Assembly (NCBI GenBank): GCA_001792465.1
Contig: MGGO01000013.1
Span: 1-27,730, forward strand
DNA length: 27,730 bases
Source: Candidatus Woesebacteria bacterium RIFCSPHIGHO2_01_FULL_44_10
GTDB lineage: Bacteria; Patescibacteriota; Microgenomatia; UBA8517
Direction: 5' to 3'
A program made the position numbers and the translations under genes. The notes beneath the pieces were generated by a model. That model worked only from the letters and a program-made list of their open reading frames with translations. It made no database searches and was not told where the DNA came from. Position 1 is the first letter of the stretch, and the number at the start of each line of letters is the position of its first letter. Of this stretch, positions 19,795-26,026 are shown piece after piece.

Positions 19795-20757
19795 TTACCT
19801 CAAAACAGCCCGGTAGATGCCTTTGGTGTGGTAACCGTAGTACATATTCCAAGTGCCAGCTATCTTTGCTAGGGTAGGGTCTCCCGGGGGGCTGGGGGGG
19901 AAGAGTGCCTTCTCATCAAAATTTGGTCCGTAAAAAACGAATTTGGGCTCAGAAAAGCCTCCTTTTTCAAATGTGCTCATGTAAACTCCAAAATAACCCC
20001 ATAAGTAGAGGCGTATTGAGCCATCATCCCATTGCATGAGTTCAGGCCCGTCTTGCCAGCCTTTAAAAACGTCGTTTCTACTGTCGAGGGCAATGCCTTT
20101 CTTGTCAAAAGTCAAGCCGTCTTTTGAGGTGGCCCAGAGCAAAAGGTGAGTGTCCCTGCTTGGAACTTTTTCTTTTGTGTACGTTTGGTTAATCACTCCA
20201 CCGTAGACCATTAAATATTCGTTTCCAGATTTGATCACTGTGGGTGCAACCACGCTACTTAAAGTAAGTTCAGATGGGTTTGTGGCGTCGATTCTGGTTC
20301 CTGCCTCTTTTTCCCAAGTAAGCCCGTCAGACGAAATGGCACTTTTAATAAGTTGCTGGTCCTGGAAGTACATTCTGTAACGGCCATCGGGCAGCTTGAT
20401 AACCGATGGAAAGATGGCTGAAGTTATCCGTGTTCCATCCTCTTTGGCCCATTTTATTCCATCACCGGAGGTGGCTGAGTAGACTTGACCTTGGAAGTTG
20501 GGGGTTTCCGGTTCAGCACTGTAATACATTCTAAACTTACCATTTTCAAGATCAACAACATCAGCGTCAGCGAAGTTTCCGGCAATAGCCGCGCCGGTTT
20601 CGGTCCAAGTCTCAGTCCCACTCCCACCACTGCTTGAACCTTTCGTGCTAGAAAGACTCTTCCAGGCCACAAAAGCAACTCCGGCCAATGCAACCACAAT
20701 TACAATGACTAAAATCCCGACGACGCCTTTTTGAAGAATCTCTGGCTTCTTAGCCAT
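19795..20757 (-). CDS. Membrane-anchored propeller protein resembling GH43/GH32/GH68 glycosidases
   Basis: A 320-residue protein. One transmembrane helix (~11-32) and a Ser/Gly linker (~36-48) lead to an outside domain of repeating blades. Each blade carries a strand pair of the type GKFRMYYSA, GRYRMYFQD, NEYLMVYGG or GSIRLYLWG, together with SxDGxxWxKE turns. This is the pattern of five-bladed propellers of the arabinanase/invertase superfamily, and ADADVVDLENGKFRMYY fits a blade-one Asp. I cannot identify a confident catalytic triad, so it may act on or bind an envelope glycan. It heads a three-gene - strand operon. A consensus promoter TTGACA-17-CATACT lies 6 nt before ATG 20757. Confidence 0.7.
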   Translation of the reverse strand: MAKKPEILQKGVVGILVIVIVVALAGVAFVAWKSLSSTKGSSSGGSGTETWTETGAAIAGNFADADVVDLENGKFRMYYSAEPETPNFQGQVYSATSGDGIKWAKEDGTRITSAIFPSVIKLPDGRYRMYFQDQQLIKSAISSDGLTWEKEAGTRIDATNPSELTLSSVVAPTVIKSGNEYLMVYGGVINQTYTKEKVPSRDTHLLLWATSKDGLTFDKKGIALDSRNDVFKGWQDGPELMQWDDGSIRLYLWGYFGVYMSTFEKGGFSEPKFVFYGPNFDEKALFPPSPPGDPTLAKIAGTWNMYYGYHTKGIYRAVLR

Positions 20758-20763
20758 TTTCTA

Positions 20764-20792
20764 AGTATGTTTAGAATTTTTCTTTTTGTCAA
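20764..20792 (-). promoter_or_regulatory. Promoter of the propeller operon
   Basis: On the - strand TTGACA (20792-20787), 17 nt, CATACT (20769-20764), then 6 nt to ATG 20757. Back-to-back with the helicase promoter. Confidence 0.7.
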
Positions 20793-20794
20793 TT

Positions 20795-20926
20795 GGATTT
20801 GCTTATTGCTATTGGTTTGTGATATACTCCCACTATTGCAGATCTTTGAAGCAAGAGATCTGCTTAATTTTTTAACATATTTCGATTCTAGATAGGTAAA
20901 GGTACCCCAAATATATTTGTTTTTAC
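20795..20926 (+). repeat. Dispersed promoter-leader repeat, copy 2 (helicase leader)
   Basis: The copy of the 17764 element contains TTGCTT (20801 region), 18 nt, and an extended -10 TGATATACT (TATACT 20823-20828). Its two conserved blocks are separated by an extra ~50 nt holding a terminator-like hairpin. The second block GGTAAAGGTACCCCAA leads toward the helicase gene, giving a 5' leader of ~160 nt. Confidence 0.6.
20838..20873 (+). terminator. Terminator-like hairpin in the helicase leader (possible attenuator)
   Basis: GCAGATCT (20838-20845) and AGATCTGC (20856-20863) form a perfect 8-bp stem with a 10-nt loop, followed by TTAATTTTTT. It begins only a few nt after the predicted transcription start. 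Confidence 0.65.
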
Positions 20927-20993
20927 TTCTGTATCTTTTCATCTGCTTCGTTAAATACGTAAATCAGTTAGGCAGTTTTGTTGCTTTGAAAGT

Positions 20994-22130
20994 ATGTATA
21001 AAAGACGCGAATTTAATCAAAGAAGAATCCGGACGTTTGATCCGTCTCGTATTGTGTCCCAAAACGGTCGCACCGGCCAGCCGGAGGAAAAGTACGTGCC
21101 AGTGCACAAATTTTCTGATTTTGCCCTCCATCAGCAGCTCAAGCAAAATGTTACCACTAAAGGCTTTAGTGAGCCTACCCCAATTCAAGACCAAGTCATC
21201 CCAGCCTTGCTAGCCGGTAAAGACGTGACCGGCATCGCTGCAACGGGAACGGGCAAAACTGCCGCTTTTTTACTGCCTTTAATCAACAAAGTATTTGCCA
21301 ATAAGCGGGAGAAGGTATTGACCATCACCCCAACCAGGGAGCTGGCCGTGCAAATCGATTCTGAATTTAGGACCTTCGCAAGGAGTATGAATTTATATTC
21401 TTGCGTCTGCATTGGCGGAGCCTCAATAGGTAGGCAAATAGGAGAGTTAAGAAGAAATCCCAATTTTGTAATCGGAACTCCGGGCAGGCTTCTGGATCTT
21501 GAAAGACGCCATGCCCTGCGCTTTGGTGATTATGGCTCAGTAGTTTTGGACGAAGTTGACCGGATGTTGGATATGGGATTTATTCCCGACGTAAAGCACA
21601 TCATTTCACTTTTACCAAGTGTTCGGCAAGCCATGTTTTTCTCGGCGACTTTGCCAGATAAAATCAGGGACATCATTGCCAGTTTTGTAAAAGATCCGGT
21701 TGTCGTTACTGTTCACCCGGGTGAAGCGGCTGTTAACGTGGATCAGGAAGTAATTCGCGTGGGCGGTAGGCAAAAAACTGACTTGCTGCAAGAGATGCTT
21801 TCAGGGAACGGATTTGAAAAAGTGCTGGTCTTTGGTCGCACTAAACACGGGATTGATAAATTGGCCAAGTTTTTGTATCAGAAAGGCCGCCAGGTGGAAG
21901 TTATTCATGGCAATAAAAGCCAGAATCAGAGACAAAGAGCATTGGAAAAGTTTAGAAATAACGGAGTTCAGGTATTGCTTGCAACTGACGTAGCCTCCCG
22001 AGGGCTGGATATCGACAACGTAACCCACGTCATCAATTACGATTTGCCTGAAACTTATGAGGCGTATATCCACCGCATTGGTCGCACCGGTCGAGCTGAC
22101 AAAAAGGGTACGGCTCTGACTTTTATATAA
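20994..22130 (+). CDS. DEAD-box ATP-dependent RNA helicase
   Basis: A 378-residue helicase core that unwinds RNA duplexes, likely in ribosome assembly or cold adaptation. Motifs in order: Q motif GFSEPTPIQ (57-65), I AATGTGKT (82-89), Ia PTRELA (113-118), Ib TPGR (162-165), II DEVD (186-189, instead of DEAD), III SAT (217-219), V ATDVASRGLDI, VI HRIGRTGR. The protein ends only a few residues after the core (GTALTFI), so the C-terminal extension that usually gives substrate choice is missing. The basic N-terminus (MYKRREFNQRRIR) may bind RNA instead. No Shine-Dalgarno sequence is seen before ATG 20994. The long leader with a hairpin suggests RNA-level control. Confidence 0.93.
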   Translation: MYKRREFNQRRIRTFDPSRIVSQNGRTGQPEEKYVPVHKFSDFALHQQLKQNVTTKGFSEPTPIQDQVIPALLAGKDVTGIAATGTGKTAAFLLPLINKVFANKREKVLTITPTRELAVQIDSEFRTFARSMNLYSCVCIGGASIGRQIGELRRNPNFVIGTPGRLLDLERRHALRFGDYGSVVLDEVDRMLDMGFIPDVKHIISLLPSVRQAMFFSATLPDKIRDIIASFVKDPVVVTVHPGEAAVNVDQEVIRVGGRQKTDLLQEMLSGNGFEKVLVFGRTKHGIDKLAKFLYQKGRQVEVIHGNKSQNQRQRALEKFRNNGVQVLLATDVASRGLDIDNVTHVINYDLPETYEAYIHRIGRTGRADKKGTALTFI

Positions 22131-22142
22131 CCTGTGTTATGT

Positions 22143-22161
22143 TATATTAAAGGGGGTGAGG
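22143..22161 (+). promoter_or_regulatory. -10 box and strong ribosome binding site for the gene at 22167
   Basis: TATATT (22143-22148) is followed by AAAGGGGGTGAGG (about 22149-22161), a near-complete Shine-Dalgarno sequence 5 nt before GTG 22167. Strong sites like this are rare in the window. Confidence 0.55.
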
Positions 22162-22166
22162 AAAAA

Positions 22167-22343
22167 GTGAAACAAAAAGACTGGCGGCTTTTGTCCCAGG
22201 TACTGATGGGGGGAGCGATTATCTCGGTGCTTTTATCCGGAGTCGGCTACACCGGAACTGACATCTGGTTGGCCTCAACCCAGTGGCTTTTAGTAGCAGT
22301 GGTTTTGGCCTTGTTTGGAGTGTATGCCCGTATCAATTCTTAA
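22167..22343 (+). CDS. Small two-helix membrane protein, unknown
   Basis: 58 residues from GTG 22167, chosen because a strong AAAGGGGGTGAGG lies 5 nt upstream; the frame is open a further 11 codons 5'. Two hydrophobic helices (about residues 8-28 and 36-54) are joined by GYTGTDIWLASTQ. There is no functional motif. It follows the helicase by ~35 nt with its own candidate -10 box. Proteins of this type are common and uncharacterised in small bacterial genomes. Confidence 0.6.
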   Translation: MKQKDWRLLSQVLMGGAIISVLLSGVGYTGTDIWLASTQWLLVAVVLALFGVYARINS

Positions 22344-22389
22344 GAAAATTACCGCATATTCTCCGCAAATTAAACGCAAGGGTCAAAAC

Positions 22390-22418
22390 TTGACATATAG
22401 TTTTTTCTTTGCTATTCT
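22390..22418 (+). promoter_or_regulatory. Promoter of the gene at 22426
   Basis: TTGACA (22390-22395), exactly 17 nt, TATTCT (22413-22418), then 7 nt to GTG 22426. One of the clearest leaderless-type promoters. Confidence 0.75.
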
Positions 22419-22425
22419 TTCGCCA

Positions 22426-22875
22426 GTGAAGAGAAACGATATAGTAATTGGAATTATTATTCTTGCGGTCCTTGCCGGAGTCATTTACTTTGTCCGCAGG
22501 CCCAAACAAAAAGTTGAAGAACTCCCTGGCCCCACCACCGAAGAAAAAATTGAGAACTCCTTTAATCTTGAGATTCCTGAAGACGTCGACAAAGCTGAAT
22601 TGAAAGATATGTCGGGTGGGAACGCCAGTGGAATTGTAACCAGAAAATTTGAGTCCGGGCGCTTTACTCTTACGGTTTTGGCTGACTTACCCGATTTAAC
22701 ATCTGGCGTCTACTCGGTTAAGATCAGCAACGACAAAGGGGCAGCCTCTGTTGGCCAGATGCGTATTGCCAAGGGTGGATACCTTCTTGACTACAGTTCG
22801 GGAGTGAATTATTCAAGCTATAACAAAGTAACAATTAGCGTAGGGGACAAAGTTGTCCTTGAAGGTAGCTTCTGA
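22426..22875 (+). CDS. Membrane-anchored extracytoplasmic protein, unknown
   Basis: 149 residues from GTG 22426; the frame is open back to 22315, but the promoter geometry supports GTG. A single N-terminal helix (~5-23, IVIGIIILAVLAGVIYFVRR) acts as an uncleaved anchor, followed by a Pro/Glu linker. The outside domain of ~90 residues is beta-rich (GIVTRKFESGRFTLTVLADLP, GVYSVKISNDKGAASVGQM, KVTISVGDKVVLEGSF). The layout recalls anti-sigma-factor C-terminal domains of the RskA type (short beta sandwich with VYSVxxx), but this is only a resemblance. It is followed closely by another secreted protein gene. Confidence 0.65.
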   Translation: MKRNDIVIGIIILAVLAGVIYFVRRPKQKVEELPGPTTEEKIENSFNLEIPEDVDKAELKDMSGGNASGIVTRKFESGRFTLTVLADLPDLTSGVYSVKISNDKGAASVGQMRIAKGGYLLDYSSGVNYSSYNKVTISVGDKVVLEGSF

Positions 22876-22888
22876 ATTCCTGTATCCT
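22859..22888 (+). promoter_or_regulatory. Promoter of the gene at 22896
   Basis: TTGAAG (22859-22864), 18 nt, TATCCT (22883-22888), then 7 nt to GTG 22896. The AGGGA next to the GTG is too close to act as a ribosome binding site. Confidence 0.5.
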
Positions 22889-22895
22889 TAAGGGA

Positions 22896-23597
22896 GTGAA
22901 AAAACTTCTGGTATTGGTCTTGCTCGCTACTTGCTACTTACTACTAACTATTTATCCCGTTCACGCCGCTTTGGTGGCAGTTGATAATAATGGTGATACG
23001 GTCTGGAATGTTCTTGGTGAGCAGGATGCTTTGGCCCTGGGCATTGCCGACAGGGGAGACATTAATATTACCGGCTCGGCAACGGATGAAACTTCTAGCT
23101 TGGCCTTAAAAAAAGAAGGTGACAAACTATTTTTAAATGACCTGGACGTTACCGACTGGGATAAAGATTTGGTTGAGATCGAGGAGCGGGGGGATGTTAA
23201 AAAAATTACCATCGGTCGGGAAGGAAACCAATTTACGATTAGCCAAAATGGAGTCGTTGCTTTGGCCCAGTATCCAATTAACATCCGGCCCCGCGAAAAC
23301 GAATTTTCAATCACAACTTCATCCGGATCAGTGTTTTTGTCGGTTTTACCTTTTGACGCGGTTGAGTCAGCTTTGCGCTCCAGATTCATGACCAGGCTTC
23401 CTGAAAAGAAGATTTTATTGATCGAGGGCGAAACCGGGGTTTTGGCATACGAAGTCCCTGGTGAGAAAGTTTTTAATATCTTAAATATGATTGAATATCC
23501 GATTTCAGTTACTGCCAGAGTTTCTGTTTCCACGGGGGAAATTCTTTCCATCGAAGGCCCAGAGTGGTTTAAAGTCTTTGGCTTTTTGTTTTCTTAA
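22896..23597 (+). CDS. Secreted protein of unknown function
   Basis: A 233-residue protein with a signal peptide (MKKLLVLVLLATCYLLLTIYPVHA) followed by ALVAVDNNGDTVWNVLGEQ. The mature part is beta-rich and charged, with repeated KKITIGREGNQFTISQNG-type hairpins and a C-terminal segment ARVSVSTGEILSIEGPEWFKVFGFLFS, whose last residues are hydrophobic and could associate with the membrane. Its stop codon overlaps the CcdA start by one base (TAATG), so the two proteins are translationally coupled, and it may be a substrate or partner of the redox pathway. A cysteine occurs only in the signal region, so it is not an obvious thiol client. Confidence 0.65.
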   Translation: MKKLLVLVLLATCYLLLTIYPVHAALVAVDNNGDTVWNVLGEQDALALGIADRGDINITGSATDETSSLALKKEGDKLFLNDLDVTDWDKDLVEIEERGDVKKITIGREGNQFTISQNGVVALAQYPINIRPRENEFSITTSSGSVFLSVLPFDAVESALRSRFMTRLPEKKILLIEGETGVLAYEVPGEKVFNILNMIEYPISVTARVSVSTGEILSIEGPEWFKVFGFLFS

Positions 23598-24337
23598 TGT
23601 TTAACCTTAACTTACCGATTGCGTTTGGAGCTGGGGTGATCAGTTTTTTTGCTCCCTGTGTTGTACCACTTCTGCCTGCTTATATTGGTTATGTTACTGG
23701 GGTGAGTTTACAAGATCTTCAAACCCGGGGTTTTGCACTGTTTCGCCGAAAGCTTTTAATCTCCTCAGTTTTATATATTTTGGGGTTTTCCTTAGTTTTT
23801 GTTGCTGTGGGTACAGCAGCAGCCACGGTTGGATCGGTACTTAGGCAATATGATTTCATTATTCAAAGAGTTGGTGGAACTATAATTTTGATTCTGGGGC
23901 TAGAGTTTGCTGGGGTTTTGAAAATTCCCTTTCTAGCCCGCCCAGCTCAATTTAAATTACCAGCCTGGGCCAGAAACTTAGGATATGCCCGGGCATTTGT
24001 AGTGGGGGTTATTTTTGCCACGGCCTGGACACCGTGTATCGGTGCAGTTCTGGGATCAATTCTAACTTTGGCTGCGGTTTCTGGCACGGCCGTTACAGGG
24101 GCAACTCTGCTTTTTGTTTATTCGCTGGGTATTTCTGTACCGTTTTTGATTGTGGCTTTAACCTTGGCCTCGGCGCCCAAATACCTGAAATTTGTCTCCA
24201 AAAACATTGGCATAATTGCCAAGATTGCCGGGCTGTTGTTGGCCATTCTTGGACTTCTTCTTTTGACCAATACTTACCGTTTTGTTAATTCTTGGTTATT
24301 TGAAATTGCTTTTCGCTTGGGTTATACCATAAAATAA
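23597..24337 (+). CDS. CcdA/DsbD-type thiol transporter
   Basis: A 246-residue, six-helix membrane protein of the CcdA family, which passes electrons from cytosolic thioredoxin-like proteins across the membrane to reduce outside disulfides. The two conserved cysteines are C21 in FFAPCVVPLLPAYIGY and C147 in WTPCIGAVLG, at the symmetric helix positions expected. It is translationally coupled to the secreted protein upstream and followed 3 nt later by a glutaredoxin. That gives a likely donor-transporter pair. No cytochrome c assembly genes are visible, so general envelope thiol control is more likely than cytochrome maturation. Confidence 0.92.
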   Translation: MFNLNLPIAFGAGVISFFAPCVVPLLPAYIGYVTGVSLQDLQTRGFALFRRKLLISSVLYILGFSLVFVAVGTAAATVGSVLRQYDFIIQRVGGTIILILGLEFAGVLKIPFLARPAQFKLPAWARNLGYARAFVVGVIFATAWTPCIGAVLGSILTLAAVSGTAVTGATLLFVYSLGISVPFLIVALTLASAPKYLKFVSKNIGIIAKIAGLLLAILGLLLLTNTYRFVNSWLFEIAFRLGYTIK

Positions 24338-24340
24338 ATT

Positions 24341-24595
24341 ATGACCGTCACGGTTTACTCGACAACCACTTGCCCCTATTGCAAAATGCTCAAGGACTAC
24401 TTAAAAGAAAAGCAGATTGCTTTTGAAGAAAAATTGGTGGATCAGGACGACGCGGCCAAGAGCGAAATGATGACCGCCTCGAGCGGCTTTCTGGGCGTGC
24501 CCTTTACAGTTGTCACCAAGGACGGTGGTGCCAAAGAAACCATCATCGGTTTTGATAAGGGCAAAGTAAATGCGGTTTTGGGGATTTCGGGGTAA
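24341..24595 (+). CDS. Glutaredoxin-like protein (CPYC)
   Basis: An 84-residue protein with the glutaredoxin active site CPYC (C11-C14), the cis-proline strand GVPFTVV (~53-59) and the GFD turn near the end. It has no signal peptide, so it works in the cytosol, probably passing electrons to the neighbouring CcdA-type transporter or reducing small disulfides. The start is 3 nt after the ccdA-like stop. The end of the gene contains the -10 box of tpiA. Confidence 0.9.
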   Translation: MTVTVYSTTTCPYCKMLKDYLKEKQIAFEEKLVDQDDAAKSEMMTASSGFLGVPFTVVTKDGGAKETIIGFDKGKVNAVLGISG

Positions 24596-24598
24596 AAT
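24593..24598 (+). promoter_or_regulatory. -10 box TAAAAT of tpiA
   Basis: TAAAAT overlaps the glutaredoxin stop codon and ends 6 nt before ATG 24605. The -35 is weak. Confidence 0.45.
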
Positions 24599-24604
24599 AA
24601 GCCA

Positions 24605-25261
24605 ATGATCTTTGTAAACTTCAAAACCTACCCCCAAGGTACGGGCCAGGCAGCTTTGAATTTAGTTCGGATTTTGGAGGGGGTTTCTGCAAGTGAGGAA
24701 ATTAAAATTATTCCCGTACTTCAAGCTGCAGATATTAAGGAGGCAGTTGGCTCTTCTAAGCTCGAAATTTGGGTGCAGAATATTAGCTCTTTCGAGTCGG
24801 GCGCTCACACCGGGAGTGTTCTGGCCGAGGCAGTGGTTGAAGACGGGGCAGCCGGTACTTTCTTAAATCATTCAGAAAACAAAACCGATTTTAATGCACT
24901 TTCTAAAGCACGCGATCGGGCAAGAGCCGTGGGTCTCAAAACCCTCATTTTTGCCGCGAACTTGGATGAGCTCAAGCAAATACTGGGGTTAAAACCTGAC
25001 TTTGTTTCCTACGAACCCCCCGAGTTGGTGGGGAGCCAAACTACTTCGGTAGCCGAGGCCCGCCCAGAGGTAATTTCCCAGGCGGTTGAGATTTCTCGAA
25101 CAGCTGGATTGCCGTTAATCGTTGGCGCGGGTATCAAATCTGCGGCTGATGTTAGGAAATCTATTGAGCTAGGTGCCTCGGGCGTGGCGGTTGCCAGTGA
25201 TATTGTAATTGCTCAAGACCCTCGACAAGAACTGTTGGATTTGATAGAAGGGTTTAAGTAA
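24605..25261 (+). CDS. tpiA: Triosephosphate isomerase, archaeal-type
   Basis: A 218-residue TIM barrel that interconverts dihydroxyacetone phosphate and glyceraldehyde 3-phosphate. Key residues: N5/K7 in FVNFKTY, catalytic H89 in FLNHSENK, catalytic E137 in SYEPPELVG, and the phosphate-binding GAGIKSAADVRK. NFKTY, NHSE and YEPPELxG are the archaeal forms; bacterial enzymes have NWKMN, GHSERR and YEPVWAIGTG and are ~250 residues. The short length also fits the archaeal family. Followed directly by rpiB (0-nt gap). Confidence 0.92.
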   Translation: MIFVNFKTYPQGTGQAALNLVRILEGVSASEEIKIIPVLQAADIKEAVGSSKLEIWVQNISSFESGAHTGSVLAEAVVEDGAAGTFLNHSENKTDFNALSKARDRARAVGLKTLIFAANLDELKQILGLKPDFVSYEPPELVGSQTTSVAEARPEVISQAVEISRTAGLPLIVGAGIKSAADVRKSIELGASGVAVASDIVIAQDPRQELLDLIEGFK

Positions 25262-25720
25262 ATGAAAGTTTTCATTGGAGCAGACCACAGGGGATATAAA
25301 TTAAAAGAAAAAGTTGCCCAGTGGCTTTTTGAGGCCAAATATGAGTTTGAAGATCTGGGGGCGGATCACTTGGATCCAGACGATGACTATACGGTTTATG
25401 CCGAGCGAGTCGCCTCGCTCGTAGCTAGAGACAGAGACAGAGACAGAGGAAGAGGAATACTTCTTTGTGGTAGTGGGGTGGGAGTGGATGTGGTGGCCAA
25501 TAAGTTTGATGGGGTGCGGGCCTCAATCGGTAAGTCTGAAGCTCAAGTTAAGGCAGGACGTAACGACGACAATATGAATATTTTAGTGCTTGCTACTGAC
25601 TACACAAAAGAAGAAGAAGCCGAAAAAATGGTTAAGGCCTTTTTGGAAACCAAGTTTGCTGGTTTGCCTCGGTTCAAGCGCCGGCTTGAAGATATTAAAA
25701 GGATTGAGGGAAATAATTAA
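25262..25720 (+). CDS. rpiB: Ribose 5-phosphate isomerase B
   Basis: A 152-residue RpiB/LacAB-family isomerase, which interconverts ribose 5-phosphate and ribulose 5-phosphate. The N-terminal ADHRGYKLKE (8-11 DHRG) and the catalytic C69 in LLCGSGVGVDVVANK are present, as are NDDNMNIL and a basic C-terminal helix. Residues ~56-65 (RDRDRDRGRG) are coded by a hexanucleotide repeat just before the catalytic strand and are not typical. It starts immediately after the tpiA stop. Its stop overlaps that of the convergent small gene at the palindrome TTAA (25717-25720). Confidence 0.93.
   Translation: MKVFIGADHRGYKLKEKVAQWLFEAKYEFEDLGADHLDPDDDYTVYAERVASLVARDRDRDRGRGILLCGSGVGVDVVANKFDGVRASIGKSEAQVKAGRNDDNMNILVLATDYTKEEEAEKMVKAFLETKFAGLPRFKRRLEDIKRIEGNN
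25427..25448 (+). repeat. AGAGAC hexanucleotide tandem repeat within rpiB
   Basis: Three perfect AGAGAC units (25427-25444) plus a partial AGAG code for alternating Arg-Asp. Unit gain or loss would keep the reading frame. Confidence 0.8.
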
Positions 25721-25959
25721 ATATGGAGCTGACTTCTTAGGTCACTAATATCCGGACAAGTATGCTCGCTGTCATTTGGTCGGCGACATTCCATCGGCCC
25801 AATGTCATATGCAGTAAGCAAGTCACAAGCCCCATCCTCAAATCGCTGCCTTAATCCAGAAGCTGCCACCTCTGAACCAACAATTTCGCTTATGAAGATA
25901 ATAGTATTTCCCTCCCGGGATACTGGTATTCTAAACCTGCAGGGCACTCTTTCTATCAT
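25717..25959 (-). CDS. Small protein of unknown function
   Basis: An 80-residue protein on the - strand in the tpiA-rpiB / pgk interval. Support comes mainly from a near-consensus promoter (TTGACT-17-TATACT) ending 8 nt before ATG 25959. The sequence RFRIPVSREGNTIIFISEIVGSEVAASGLRQRFEDGACDLLTAYDIGPMECR reads like a folded domain with mixed strands and helices. It has three cysteines after the first (C45, C58, C68) but no motif I recognise. Stop overlaps that of rpiB. A competing + strand frame (25802-26005) lacks such a promoter. A role tied to the flanking sugar-phosphate genes is possible but unsupported. Confidence 0.6.
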   Translation of the reverse strand: MIERVPCRFRIPVSREGNTIIFISEIVGSEVAASGLRQRFEDGACDLLTAYDIGPMECRRPNDSEHTCPDISDLRSQLHI

Positions 25960-25967
25960 TTGGGTGG

Positions 25968-25996
25968 AGTATAGGAAGTCAATGTGTAAAAGTCAA
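25968..25996 (-). promoter_or_regulatory. Promoter of the small gene at 25959
   Basis: On the - strand TTGACT (25996-25991), 17 nt, TATACT (25973-25968), then 8 nt to the ATG. Confidence 0.7.
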
Positions 25997-26014
25997 GCTG
26001 AGTAATATTTGTGT

Positions 26015-26020
26015 TAAGAT
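26015..26020 (+). promoter_or_regulatory. -10 box TAAGAT of pgk-gap
   Basis: TAAGAT ends 6 nt before ATG 26027. The position 17 nt upstream overlaps the -35 of the divergent small gene, so the two promoters may interfere. Confidence 0.4.
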
Positions 26021-26026
26021 TTGAGT

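Noticed and set aside
22315..22425. Longer N-terminus for the anchored protein at 22426
   Set aside because: TTGACA-17-TATTCT-7-GTG lies inside this part, and the sequence before GTG 22426 overlaps the previous gene's end.
25802..26005. Competing + strand small frame
   Set aside because: It has no promoter or ribosome binding site and overlaps the better supported - strand gene and the pgk promoter.
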